From Seminavis robusta (Eukaryota > Bacillariophyta > Bacillariophyceae > Naviculales > Naviculaceae), in assembly GCA_903772945.1 (NCBI GenBank), contig CAICTM010000233.1, positions 24,205-88,204 of the forward strand: 64,000 nt of DNA. The letters run 5' to 3'. Of this stretch, positions 38,027 to 50,003 are shown piece after piece. Positions within the stretch are counted from its first letter, which is position 1, and every line of letters begins with the position of its first letter. A model generated the notes under the pieces. It made no database searches, had not been told where the DNA came from, and saw only the letters and a program-made list of their open reading frames with translations. Position numbers and translations under genes: made by a program.

Positions 38027-40597
38027 TTAGACTTCAATTTCCTGACTGTACACTTCTGCGGGTAGCCCGACAGCTGCTTGGGAAGAAACAACATCAGGAA
38101 TCATCGGTTTTTGGGTTCTGGTGGCAACGTTCTTTTTAGACTTGATGGAACCAGACGAGACATTGCTCTTCTTGCTGCTGCTTGTATAGGAATGCACGGC
38201 GGTTTGTTGAATCTTGGCGACGCGGCGAGTTTTGAGAATGACGCCGACTGTGTAAAGAAGCTTGAAAGCCAAACCAATGCCAATCAGAATCAACGTATCA
38301 CGAACAGTGTTGTCTTCTGCCTCGGCAATCGGCATGACTCGCTCGAATGCTCGAAGAACCTCAATGCCTGGTACTCCGGCACCGGGGGTCTCTTCCTGGA
38401 TGCAAACTGCAGATTGGGTTCCAACTTCACAAGTTGCAAAGGTGGCATGGGAGAGGGTTTCGTAGAGGGCGCTGCGCACAAAGTACGAAAAGGGCATGAT
38501 GTAGTAGAAGATGGTCCAGGGGTAGTACATGTCGTCCAAGGGGATGACGAACCCTCCAAACAGGAATGATGCGACTGCAATCGACGCGAGAAGGAGGTTA
38601 GTCGTCATTCCGATTCAATATCAGGGGGGCTGTTTCGCTTGGAATTCAGTAGCAACTTACACCAAAAGTTCATCAATTGAAGCATTCCAAGGATTGGGTC
38701 TGAAACGATCAAGGCAAGAATGCCGAATGAGTTTGGTGCGCAACCAGCAAACTCTAGCTAGCGGACACAGAAAGTACTTACCGTCGAACAGGATAGAGAA
38801 GAATTCGGACACAGACTCGAAGACAAATAGCATGGCCGCAAAGAGGAAGAAGTACATTTTGGCACCTTCGGCGGGAAAATCCATGATAACGAAGCCAGGA
38901 ATGCCAAGGCAGCAAACCGAAAGGAGGAGGATGAAGGGAAGCGTCAATACGTTCTTTGCCATGACATAAGTGAAACCTGTGACCATGCCATTCTTTGCTT
39001 CGCGGACGATTGACTTGAATTCGTCATTGAGCGCATACACGGCGACAACAGCCACTAAACAGAGAAAGCCGCATCGAGAACGGTCAGTGGGAAGCTGTGA
39101 CACACGAAATCACTACCCGGGTCAAAGCCGGTACTTACTGTTTGTGATGACACCACTAAACCAAATGATGACCCACATCTTGTTGAGCACCTGTTCCTGC
39201 TCGTAAACCCGTGCATTCCAGTAGACAAACGCGAAGAAAATGTTTGCCAAGAGTCCTGCTGCGCACCTGCAATTCCAGAACACCAAAACAAGCCGTTAAC
39301 CAAGGCGAAGGAAGTACGAAAGCAAGGACAAAGGAAGTTCGGGCTCACCTGCCAAGATAGAGGATGGGATCGCGGATGATCAGAGTAGCATGACGTTTCA
39401 TCATGATACCCATCTCCTTGAAGAAGCTTGTGCCAGCATAGCTCGTCACACCCTCTTGGCCGTCATCGTCATCCCATGATTTGCCATGATGAGACGAGTG
39501 TCCAGCACCAGGCTTTCTTTCTTCCCACGTGTCTAGCAAGTACTCGACCGCCTTGTCATCACTGAAATCGGCATTGGCCAGGTCAAGGAAGTATTCGGCG
39601 GGGTTCGTATCAGGTGGGCAAGGGTGGCCAATGCTTTCAAAGTAGGGAATGGAATCAGCAACATCGCCAGCAAACACCTCGCGACCTTTGGACATGATCA
39701 TCAATTGGTCAAAACCATTGTAGACCTTGGTGGATGGCTGATGAATCGTGCACACAATGATGATTCTTTCATCTTTGGCAACCCGGACAATCTCTTTCAT
39801 AATGTTTTCTGCTGCTGCAGCATCCAGTCCCTGGAGGGGGTGATTGATTTGGTGAGGGCACTGTTGTGGAATGGTCTCAAATCTAAACCATAACATCACT
39901 TACAGAGGTAGGTTCATCCAAGAAAAGCAACGTAGGCTGCTTCAAGAGAGCCATTGCAATGGATAGTCGGCGGGCTTGTCCTCCGCTAAGGCGAGCACAT
40001 CGGGTATCAGCACAGATGTCAAGACCCATCTTATGGATGATATCATCGACAATGGCAGGGATATCACTCTTGTCGGCAACCTCAAAGAGATCAGCAGCAT
40101 AAAGAAGAGACTCGCGGGCTGTCAAGTAGGGCCAATGCTTGTCATGTTGCTTTACCACATAACAATGCTTCTTAAAGATGTTGTCGGTGAGAGGAACACC
40201 ATTGAGGGTGACGGCTCCAGATGGAGTGCCATAATGAGCATCCAGAGTCAGTGAACTGATCAAGGTTGTTTCTGATGGACAAGACAGACAAGGTGATACT
40301 TAGTTTCCACCGTCTGGTCAGATAGACAAACGGGCAAAACTTGTGACACTTACTTCCAGCACCAGAAGGGCCCATAATGGCCAGCACATGGCCCCAGCTA
40401 ACCCTTCCGCTTACATCCCTGAGGATGTGCTTTTCGTTCTTGCCTTTTCCAGCAACAAAATTGACGTTTTTGAAGCGGAGGACTGACGACTCCATTCCGG
40501 AACGACGAGAGCTGTTGCCAAGGCCAGTGCTTCCATGAGCGGAACCACCCGTGGTGGGAGAGGTGATTGAAGGATCGGAGGCAATGAGTTTCGACAT
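38027..40597 (-). CDS. ABCG-type half-transporter, copy A
   Basis: Seven minus-strand exons, 40597-40354, 40271-39904, 39830-39349, 39266-39139, 39054-38782, 38699-38661 and 38574-38027, keep phase throughout and give 693 residues. The order is ATPase then membrane domain, as in ABCG. Visible motifs: Walker A 'GPSGAGKTTL', split by intron 1 inside the Lys codon; signature 'LSGGQARRLSIAMALLKQ'; Walker B plus D-loop 'LLFLDEPTSGLDA', split by intron 2; and 'CTIHQPS' with the switch His. Hydrophobic segments begin at 'NIFFAFVYWNAR' and end at 'LILIGIGLAFKLLYTVGVIL'. The C-terminal tail of about 60 residues is Ser/Lys-rich. ABCG half-transporters dimerise and export lipids, sterols or xenobiotics. 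It faces copy B head to head. Confidence 0.9.
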
Positions 40598-41266
40598 GGC
40601 GATGTTTTTCTGTTTGTTGATTTTAGAGAAGCTTGCTTTCGCGGTTGATGGCCACTGTTTTCTGAATTTGTGAGACCAACAAGAGGAGCTTTGCTATCAT
40701 CATGTGGGCAAGGAATTGGCAGGCAAGGAACACCTTCGAAGTGGCCCAGTGTGACAGTGAATCCATGCGATTAGGTTGAAGCAAGCTCAGGCGAGAACTA
40801 TTATCTCTCAAAGCGAGAACTCAAGACAAAAAGAAGGGTGTGCGAAAATACGTAGAAAGCTACCACAAAGTGGTACAACAAATCATTCACAGATACTCAA
40901 AGATCTTCTACAGGCTTCGCGCGAAGGAACCCCAGCGAATACAATCCGAAATTGACTTTTTCAATGGTTCAAACCAAGACCGCTCAGACTCTAAACTTTG
41001 ACAAGTACACGTTACCACTTTCGGACGTGTTTATTCTTTTTCGGATATTTTCCATTTCGGAAAGTCCGTCTGATCCATGCTTGGGTTGGAATTCATTCCT
41101 GTTCCCACCTACAGAAAAGCTTCACACCACGCGACGCACCCTGTTCAAGATCTTCTGTCGTGGTGATGTTGTAATCGCTCCTTCTCACAAAATTGACGAT
41201 CTCGAATCTGGAAGCAGCAACAAACAACAACATCAAACTCTCACCTAACACGTCAAACCAAGCAAC
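40598..41266. promoter_or_regulatory. Divergent promoter between ABCG copies
   Basis: These 669 bases separate the two start codons of the inverted ABCG pair and must hold both promoters unless they are remote. I see no open frame of interest. Confidence 0.5.
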
Positions 41267-43947
41267 ATGATGACATCTACCGAACAAGTTCAGGTCTCAG
41301 GAACAAACCCCAAGCGCCTTGGAAGCAGGGCCGGCTCGAACAACAGCGGGATGGAATCGTCCATTTTCAAGTTCAAGAACGTCAACTTTGTTGCCGGCAA
41401 GGGTGACAAACAAAAGCATTTGCTTCAGGACGTCAGCGGAACGGTCAAGTTTGGACGTAAGTCTATGGCAACATCATTCATCCAAGCTGGAGGACTAACA
41501 TTTGGAAGTGCCTTGACTAATCCCAACATTTTTTGTTGTTGTTACACTGTTTAGGTGTCCTTGCCGTCATGGGCCCATCCGGAGCTGGCAGTAAGTATTT
41601 CAGCAGCTACCCGTCGTGTGTCACGGACTGGCTGTCAAGCGAGCGCCATGGGTAAATTGACAAGCAAGCTCATTTCTCACGAATATGTTGTCCCTCAATT
41701 TCCGTTTTCAGAAACGACTTTGATCAGTGCCCTTACTTTGGATGCCCACTATGGTACTCCATCTGGAGCTGTCACCCTCAATGGTGTCGCTCTTACTGAT
41801 AAATTGTTCAAAAGACACTGCTATGTGGTCAAACAACATGACAAGCACTGGCCTTATCTCACCTGCAGGGAGACTCTTCAGTATGCTGCTGAACTGTATC
41901 AAGTCGCAGACAGGAGCAACATTCCAGCTGTTGTCGAGGAGACAATTCAGAAGATGGGATTGGCAGTTTGTGCTGATACTCGATGTGCTCGCCTTAGTGG
42001 TGGGCAAGCTCGCCGCCTCTCCATCGGCATGGCCCTATTGAAGCAGCCTACAGTGCTTTTCTTGGATGAGCCAACATCTGTGAGTATTATTCTTGGTCTG
42101 ATTCTGAATTTTTCAACTTATGGCAGCAACCTAACCAACCTGATGAATCACATAGGGATTGGATGCTGCTGCTGCTGACAACATCATGCAGGAGATCGTC
42201 CGTGTTGCCAAGGATGAGCGGTTGATCATCATGTGCTCAATCCACCAGCCCAGCTCCAAGGTGTACCAAGGCTTTGACCAGTTGATGATTCTGTCCCGTG
42301 GCAGGGAGGCCTACTCTGGTGACTTGATTGATGCTCCTCCATACTTTGAAAGTATTGGCGCCCCTGTTCCCTCCCAGATGAATCCAGCAGGTGAGCCATG
42401 GGCAGCGGCTATTTATCCTTTTCACATACGCAGCATTATCTCACTGATGCATTGCAAACGATATCGACAGAGCACTACTTGGATTTGGTGAACTCGGACT
42501 TCAGTTCCGAAGAAGAGGTTGTCAAGCTCCTAGATACCTGGGAAGAAAGAGCTCCAAACCAGCAAAGCTCGCACGGACCGGCTAACAATGACGAAGGTCA
42601 AGACGGAGTCACTGGGGGTCTCCGCCGAAACTTTTTCGATGATCTTCAGATCATGTTCCGCCGTCACTTCAAATTGATTATCAGAGACCCTGTGCTCTAC
42701 GTTGGAAGGATGGTGAGTGCAGGACGACGCTTCAACCTTATCGCTTAGTACTGGTTCGTATCTCACGCGTTTTCAACCCCCCGTGCCCCAATACCAGGTG
42801 ATGATCCTGATTTCGAACTTGGTCTTTGCCTTCGTTTACTGGAATGCCCGCGACTACCTGCAATCACAAGTACCCAACAAACATTTCAGTAAGTGCTATG
42901 GGGGGAGCACGAAAGGCCATGCCCACGACCGCAGCTCATCACATATTTGGTCCGATTCCCACTTGCTTGCAGTAAACATCTGGTTTGTGGCAGTTGCATC
43001 CAACAGTAAGTAGGGCTGGAACATTTACGAAGGCCATGCTCCATGACGGCAGCTCATTTGGTATCTTTGATTCTCCCTTGCAGTGGGTGTGGTAGCCGTG
43101 TACGCCCTGAACGATGAATTCAAGTCGATCCTCCGCGAGACGAAGAACGGCGGGTTGAATCCATTCGCTTATGTGGTTGCCAAGTCCATTATGGTGGTTC
43201 CTGTGCTGTGGGTCATGAGCATCTTTGCCCTCGCGATCCCGGGATTGCTGGTTCAAGATCAGCCAAAGGACGTCTTCCTTCAAGCATCACTTCTATGGAC
43301 AGTCATCATGTTCTGCTTTGAGTGTTTGGCCGAATGCCTGTCAGGTGAGACTGACGCAGTTAGTTGGTTTTGAAGCGAATGATGAATCGTTTGTTCCTCG
43401 ACGTTTTGGAACGTGACTGACATCTCTTCCTCTTGGCTTTCAGTCTGGGTCGAAGATCAAATCTTTGGAATGCTTCAGTTCATGAACTTCTGGTGTAAGT
43501 TGCAATTCGCCATGTAAGCAAGCCGGTCTCTCGACTTGACGTGTCCTCACGAACCCCTGCATCAACTTGATTCGACTGGCAGTCATGTGTTTCCTATTCT
43601 CTGGCAACTTCATTGAGTCCACCATCCTCTACTACCCGTTCGAACTCTTCTACCACATCCTTCCCTTCTCCTACTACATCCGAAGCTGCACATACCTCAA
43701 CCTCCACGATGCAACCTGGGACCAATGCACCGGTGGCCCGGCAATCGGACAGGCCATCTGTGTTGAATCTGGTGATCCCACGGAAGTCCTCGATAGCTTG
43801 AGCAACATCTATGGCGTCGTCGATTCCGAAGACCACGTCGCTAGAGACATGCTCGTCATTTTTGGTATCGGTATGATTTTCAAGATCTTGTACGTTGTTG
43901 GGGTCTGGGTCAAGACCAGCAAGGTTGCCACCATCAAATCCAACTAA
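41267..43947 (+). CDS. ABCG-type half-transporter, copy B
   Basis: Ten exons, 41267-41456, 41555-41590, 41712-42079, 42156-42390, 42471-42712, 42798-42888, 42973-43005, 43084-43344, 43444-43494 and 43583-43947, keep phase and give 623 residues. The protein closely resembles copy A across the ATPase ('GPSGAGKTTL', 'LSGGQARRLSIGMALLKQ', 'DEPTSGLDA', 'CSIHQPS') and membrane domain ('VVAVYALNDEFKS', 'GMLQFMNFW'). The Walker A and D-loop introns sit at identical points and the exon between them is 368 bases in both. Copy B has extra introns, including one before 'VLAVMGPSGAG'. It lacks copy A's Ser/Lys-rich C-terminal tail. The pair could form a heterodimer or be redundant homodimers. Confidence 0.9.
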
Positions 43948-44503
43948 GAAAACCTATATGCGCACAAGTGACCCCCAGCAGAGACCTGAACATTGCATTT
44001 GGTTGGATGTCTTGTTCTGTTTCGTTTGTCTACGATCGCCGGACGCTAAGAGAAAAAAGCCCCGGAGCTGGGCACTGAACCTTTCCTTTTGGTTCAATCT
44101 ATGTTACACATTCACAAAGCAATGCATGTAGTACAATCTCATCAAAGACTATTAGAACAATCTATCGACAATCATTAGTCTTCTTCGTCTACTGTACTTG
44201 ATCTGAGAAAAAGGTGCCCGCTGGGCAAGTTCCTGTTGTGGCTGGCTAGCCAGATAGATGATACCCATCTCAGGGCCAGCACGGCACCATGATCAAGGAA
44301 CACACCTTACGTCAATAGCCCCCATCATGCTTGCGTACTGTATCAATCTCTCTCGTACCGGTGCCGGTAGGAGGCATTGCGGTCTTTCCTTGTTTGACCT
44401 GGTCGTTACTAGTAGACTTTCTGTCATTCTTTAGAGCTACAAGTAGATTATCTTTTTAACTTATCTACTACTATCGATATTGGGGCGGATTGCTGTGGTG
44501 TGA
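43948..44503. other. Intergenic between convergent genes
   Basis: Holds a GTACCGGTGCCGGTAGG word near 44356. No gene is supported. Confidence 0.5.
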
Positions 44504-46910
44504 TCATGTCTCTCGTTGACTCGCTAAGCTGCAGACACTCAGGACCGTCCTGGCGTCATCATCATCAGAAAGCTCAAAGAATCCCCCACCAAGCCGCGCC
44601 ACCTTGGCCGAGACACTCGCGACAGACCCATCCATGCCATCACTAAACTTACCATCCACCAGACCAGGATCGATATCCTCACGAGTAGCCAAGTCATAAT
44701 CGTGCTTGGATTTCGGCGGCACCAGTCCACCATCGAGCCGCTTGGGCAATCCTATCCCCCCTTCACCATGTCCGCCCTCGTAAATACACGGTGGAAGATT
44801 TTCCAGCTCAATGTACTCACTCATTACATCCAAATAGTCTCCCTCCGACGCAAAGATCAAAAGCTTCTTCATTCTGTCCTCGAGAAAATGCTGCACAATT
44901 TTCCAAATCACTTTGAAAATGCGAGGCGCCCGAATGACAAAGACCCGTTTGGCAATGCCGCAGTAATGGGCCTGTGCCACATTCACGACCTCTCGAAACA
45001 ACGGCAAGAGTCCCGGTTTCATGTGTCTGGTGGACAACCCCACAAGATCGACAACGACGGTAATGCGATGAATTTCATGCCCGTGTAAGCGTTCATACTC
45101 TTTTTGGTACCGTCCACGTCCTGCTTCTTCCCGAATCCACGTCAGATACTCGCACATGGCTTTGGCGCCAAAGCGTTGATACAATGACCAGGAGTCGGTC
45201 GGCCCCGGTCGTTCGATGTATATTGGATCGCCATCCTTGTCACAGCAATCTGGTCGTAGAATGGTGTTGGAAAAGTACTTCAAGAGCAACATGGGAGGAC
45301 GGTACGTTTCAATAAGGTGATCAATGCCATTTTCTTCACGCCATTGAATGGTTTTGCGAAAGCAATCTTCGGCCACCTTTAGATTGTGTTTGTGTTCCCT
45401 CAAGTACGCGAGCAAGATGCTGGGTCTATTTTTCCAGTGATCCACGTCGGCGACTCGTTGTTGCAACTCTCGTAGTTGAGCTTCTTCCTTTGGGGTGCAT
45501 TCCCAAACTCGCATGGCCTCTCGAAAGTTGGCGTCGGACCAGTCTTCCGGTTGGAGTGCATTTCTATCTCTAGCGTACGAGAAGGCCGACGATGTGGGAG
45601 ACAAGAGGTCCGTGACTGTGGTACCGGACCGCTGGCTGAATGGAGCCTCTTCGTCGGACATCAAGCTGGATGTCTGCACAGACAACACGTCGGACGTTTT
45701 GATTTCCTTGGGTGGCAGCAATGCTGCTTGTTTTTGTTTTTGTTGTCGCTTTTCCCACATGCGATCCAATTCTTCCCAACTGGGTACCTTTCCACCATCC
45801 AAACTGTTGGGCATGGCGACTCCACCATGCCCCTCGCCTCCTTCAAAGAGACAGGGTGGAAGTTTCTCCAGCTCGACATATTCCGAGAGTACCTCGAGGT
45901 AGTTATCGGCCGTGGCAAAGACCATCATGTTCTTCATATTCTCACCACAAAAATGCTGTGCTACTTTCCACACCATGGGGAATAATTTGCTGACTCGAAT
46001 GACAATAATTTCTGTTGTTTCATACGGTAAATAGATGACAACAAGAAGAAGAGGGTGAGGGAATGAATGCAAAAACAACCTTTCATCTGTTCACCGAGTC
46101 TTCGCTGCACTTACTTTTGCCAAAGCCTACATAGTATTCCTGCACAATTTTGAGTCCCTCTTTGAGTAGAGGCAACAATGCCGGTCGACAGTGATCAAAG
46201 CTCATTCCTCCCAAATCAATAATGGCCGTGGCTCTCATGGGTGGTTTGCCGCCACTTTTTTGTTGGAAATCTTCGGCCCATTTTCCACGGATACAGACTT
46301 CTCGAATATAAACGGCATATCGAATCAGATCGTGTTGTCCAAAGCGTTTGAACAAGCCCCAACTATCGGCAGCACCGACTCGTTCGACCCATATGGGATC
46401 TCCCTCTTTGTCGGTGGCCGCCAAGACTGTCGTGGGCAGGTACTCTTCCATGAGCGGATGCGGTGGTTGGTAGTCATGAATGATATCGTCCACCTTCTCG
46501 TCGATCCGCCATTGGATCATGCGTCGAAATTTGGCTTCGGCATCCTTGACGTTGAATTTGGCATCGCGCAAATATCGTACCACTTCGTTGGGTTGATTCT
46601 TCCAATGTGTCACATCCGTCAGACGATCTCGGAGTTGCCACAGCTTTTCCACTTGATCTTCCTTCATGTTCCACCAATCCGCGACCATGGCCACCGAGTC
46701 GTCGGTCCATTGCGTTAACGTCTCCCATTTGTTGCCGCTAGTACTACTAGTAGTGGTTGTAGTGGTAGTAGTTGTGGTGGAGGAAGAAGTACGGGTCACC
46801 GAGGACGAAGACTGGATGGATGGTCTCTGCTCCTTCACTCCTCCTCCTTCCATTTCTCCCTTTTTCGGGCGCTTCTTGCTGGCCCTCTTCTTGCCGCTCT
46901 TGCTTGTCAT
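44504..46910 (-). CDS. Double CRAL-TRIO (Sec14-like) protein
   Basis: Two minus-strand exons, 46910-46115 and 46011-44504, splice with a Lys codon split and give 767 residues. A Lys-rich start and a long Thr run (about 45-55) precede the first module: 'AKFRRMIQWRIDEKVDDIIH', 'DKEGDPIWVERVGAADSWGL', 'RATAIIDLGGMSF', 'LSEYVELEKLPPCLFEGG' (ending near residue 345). A second complete module follows, with 'DCFRKTIQWREENGIDHLIE', 'DKDGDPIYIERPGPTDSWSL', 'ITVVVDLVGLSTRHM' and 'MSEYIELENLPPCIYEGGHG'. The close match between modules implies internal duplication. The end is acidic and Ser-rich. The intron sits inside module 1. Two lipid pockets in one chain could let the protein exchange or couple two ligands; this is inference. 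Confidence 0.88.
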
Positions 46911-48541
46911 GGTGTTGATGAAAACTACTATCTAGCTAGACAACTATATGTTTCGCACTCGTAATATAAAAAGAGTTGTGGGACAAGGGGAAGCTTCCCA
47001 CAAGTTCTTTCGCCTTTACAAGGTTGCTCCTTGTTGGGTGGGTTACTGGCAATCGCAAAGCTCCTCATTTTTGTGGATGACTCATGTTGCCGTTGCAATG
47101 ACCATCGGATGCAGATTTATTAACGGGCGCAAATTTGTTCTAAATCTTTCAGACAAAATTGGCATTTCATTGACAGTTGAGAGTTCACTTCCTCGTTGTG
47201 ACTTGTGACGTGCCTTGCTACAGTCGCACTAGTACCGTACCGTACCGTACCGTACCGTACCGAAGGTACCGGTACCGGTAACTGGTATGATACCGGTATA
47301 GTGCAGCGCAGGAGCTTTTCCGCACGCTTTTGAGTACGCTGTACCGGTATGACTGGCTTCAGTTCATCCACGATGCCGTACCGTACCAGAACCAAGAATT
47401 TGGGTTCCACGGGCGCCGTCATTTGGACTCAGACTGACTGTCACTCGACACTTGGAAACCCTGGATGTACCCGCACCATTATTTGCAAGTGGAAGCAGGG
47501 GACTGGGTCATGTCACAAAGCCTTGCAAATTTTCACCGATTGTATTGGGAGGGCTTGCTTCCATTGCTTGCAGAAGAGGAAGGCCGGAGCGACGCAAGTA
47601 AAAGGAGCAGCCTGCCATCAGCCAGTTATCCTGGACAAGGCAGCATATGGGATCTCACGCCTCTGCGACCGAGGCACCCTACAAAACATCAGGCATCTCA
47701 GGAGATGGCACGTCGGAGGATGTTGAGACCACCCACGCAAAGAACCACAACCATACTAGCCAAGTATCGCCGTGGCTCAGATGGATCGATTGACTTTGCC
47801 TAACTAGTAATCCGAGGGTGGATCAGTCAATCGATCGATAAACCTCCCCTGAACCCAAGCGAAAGGACGAAAACACAGTTTTGAGAACCGAAAATGAAAC
47901 GTAAAACCAAAGCCAAACTACTTTTACAAAATAACGACGGTTGGAAGCACAATCTCTGATAGCTAGCTAGCATACTAGTAATAATAATGTATGACAGCCG
48001 AAACACAAATATGAAACTGTTTGGTAGATCCAGATCTAGTTGAGAGGATCGTGGGAATGTTGCGTGGAAAACGTTAGAGCCAGCGAAGATGTAAATACAT
48101 GAGGAAACTCTGCTCAGATACGGTACCTTTACCAGTGAGTCGAGTGACTCAAGTCACACATACCAGCGGGACACACTCTTTCCATGTTTACCGGTGACAG
48201 ACCCTCGCCTCATCTCTGTCTTCATCAGAAAACACACAATCTGGACCAAACCCATGATATGCAAATTGGAGGAGGAATGCCCAAACATTATAAAGTAATT
48301 ATGGAGCTAGCCGGCAACAAGTCTATGAATCGAATCAGGGAGGAAGGATGTCAAAGCGTAATCAAAGCAAGTACAACTGGAGTTGGAAGCAATCCAGAGT
48401 TCAAGAAGCAAGCAGTTGAAGGGGAGACATGCCCACTGCATTCTTTGACCCTCCTCGCAGTGGCGAAGGGGATTTGGTCAAGTGAAGCGAATTGGTCGTC
48501 ATGACAGAATGGAGTCAGGAGCTTTGGGGTGATGGAAGTCT
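46911..48541. other. Gene-poor region with a GTACC microsatellite
   Basis: The block at 47221-47290 holds six GTACC units and further GGTACCGGTACCGGTAACTGG words. Short frames at 47349-47803 and 48184-48504 lack recognisable motifs and are not called. Confidence 0.5.
47232..47262. repeat. (GTACC)n microsatellite
   Basis: About six tandem GTACC units, followed within 15 bases by GGTACCGGTACCGGTA. The unit is the same word that recurs singly throughout the window. Confidence 0.8.
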
Positions 48542-50003
48542 TTAGAAAGGATTGAATGTGGACTCGGAAAATCCTCCCTCAGGTTGGAAAGAGTTGGATT
48601 GCTGGCTCGGCTCCTGTCCCTGTGAATTATCCCCTTGTGTTGGCTCTTGTACTTGCGAGAACGACAACAGTGGCTCCCCTTGCTTCTCTTCCCCTCCTTG
48701 CAATGATAATGGCATTGGTTCCCCAGCCAGTGGCTCCTGTGAGAATGGCATTGGTTCCATATCGAAGAAGTTTTCCGACGCCATATTAATATCCAAGCCG
48801 ATCTGATCATTCTCTTGTGGCTGAAATAATGGTTCCTGGAGAAGCGACTGGAAGTCGGAGGAAAAGTGGGGAAACTGCAAATTGAATTGACTGTTATCGT
48901 TGGTGCTTTCAGTGTTATTGTTGTTGCTGGCAGCGGCGGCAGCTGGCACCGGTGGCGTTTGCTCGCTCATGTTGATGCTGGCGCTGCGGGCAACATTATT
49001 CTGAGGTGGATGAGGAAGCATGGCGGAGGAAACCGGCAAAGTGTTACCAGCACTGGTCATGGCAAACGGATATTGCATGCTGGGTGATGGCGCTGAAACG
49101 AATTGGTCCCGACCAGGAGCCAAGGCTTGATGGTGTCCCATCATATATGAAGTTGGCGCCGAAAACATGCCTGCTGCGTTTGGCGCCGCTGCCAGTGGAA
49201 CCAAAAGAGCTGGGATTCCTCCTGGAGTAGTCACAACACTAGCTATAGGGAATTGCATAGTTTGATGCCCTGCTCCTGACTGGCCAAATGTTACGCCACA
49301 ACTGGCAAGATACCCATGCAAACCTGCTGGTGCCGGACCTTGCCCCTGGAGCTGGGGGTCTCGAAGGTCGAGAAGGGAAGGAGCCGAAGCGGGTGATGCC
49401 ACGGTGGCATCCTTTTTCTGCCCTGCTTGCTGTTTCCCCCCTGAAAATTGAGCCTTGAGATGAGGTTTCTGATCCGAGGAGGCGGCTTTAGGGACCTTTT
49501 GGCGCTTTGGTTTCTCCATACCTCTGGCCAAGTCTGGCTGTCCTCGAAGAAACTTTTCGTGGTAGATTGCTGTAGGTTTCATCAAAAGTTGGGAAAGTAA
49601 GTAACAATCATCGTTAGAACACAACAGTCCATGTCATTGGCTTCGCACAACACAGAAGAAGAAAGGACACAGACTTACCTCCTTTATCAGGTCCTTCCTG
49701 GATCCTATCGAAACCGTACAAGTTTAGTTGACGAATCCAGCTGGTGTGCTTGAGACGAATAAACCAGGTGGGCATGACAATCGAAATGAACCTTTTCCTG
49801 TCATAAACTTTGAATGCCATCCCATGATCCAACCATCGGACGATCTTTCGTAGTCGTTTCATCTCAGGGTGCTTCTGAGCCAATTCCTCAATATCAGCAA
49901 GCATTTTGTAGAGCATCATGGGGAAGGAAGCATTGGGGTCAGGATTAGCCGGCAACAATGCTCGGATCTTTGCCTGGAAGTCGTTATCACTCATCATCAT
50001 CAT
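48542..50003 (-). CDS. Heat-shock-factor-type transcription factor
   Basis: Two minus-strand exons, 50003-49679 and 49569-48542, splice in phase to 450 residues, starting at four consecutive Met codons. Residues about 22-125 match the HSF DNA-binding domain: 'FPMMLYKMLADIEELAQKHP', 'KIVRWLDHGMAFKVYDRKRF', 'IVMPTWFIRLKHTSWIRQLN' (with the recognition helix R-Q-L-N-x-Y-G-F) and 'IYHEKFLRGQPDL', the motif typical of stramenopile HSFs. The intron falls inside this domain. The rest is Gln/Pro/Ser-rich with hydrophobic acidic patches, as in activation domains. No obvious heptad oligomerisation region is visible, so it may bind as a monomer. HSFs are the largest transcription-factor family in diatoms; target genes are unknown. 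Confidence 0.87.

Noticed and set aside
48184-48504. 106-codon plus-strand frame
   Set aside because: No motif, no supporting neighbours and unremarkable composition; could be real but not supported.
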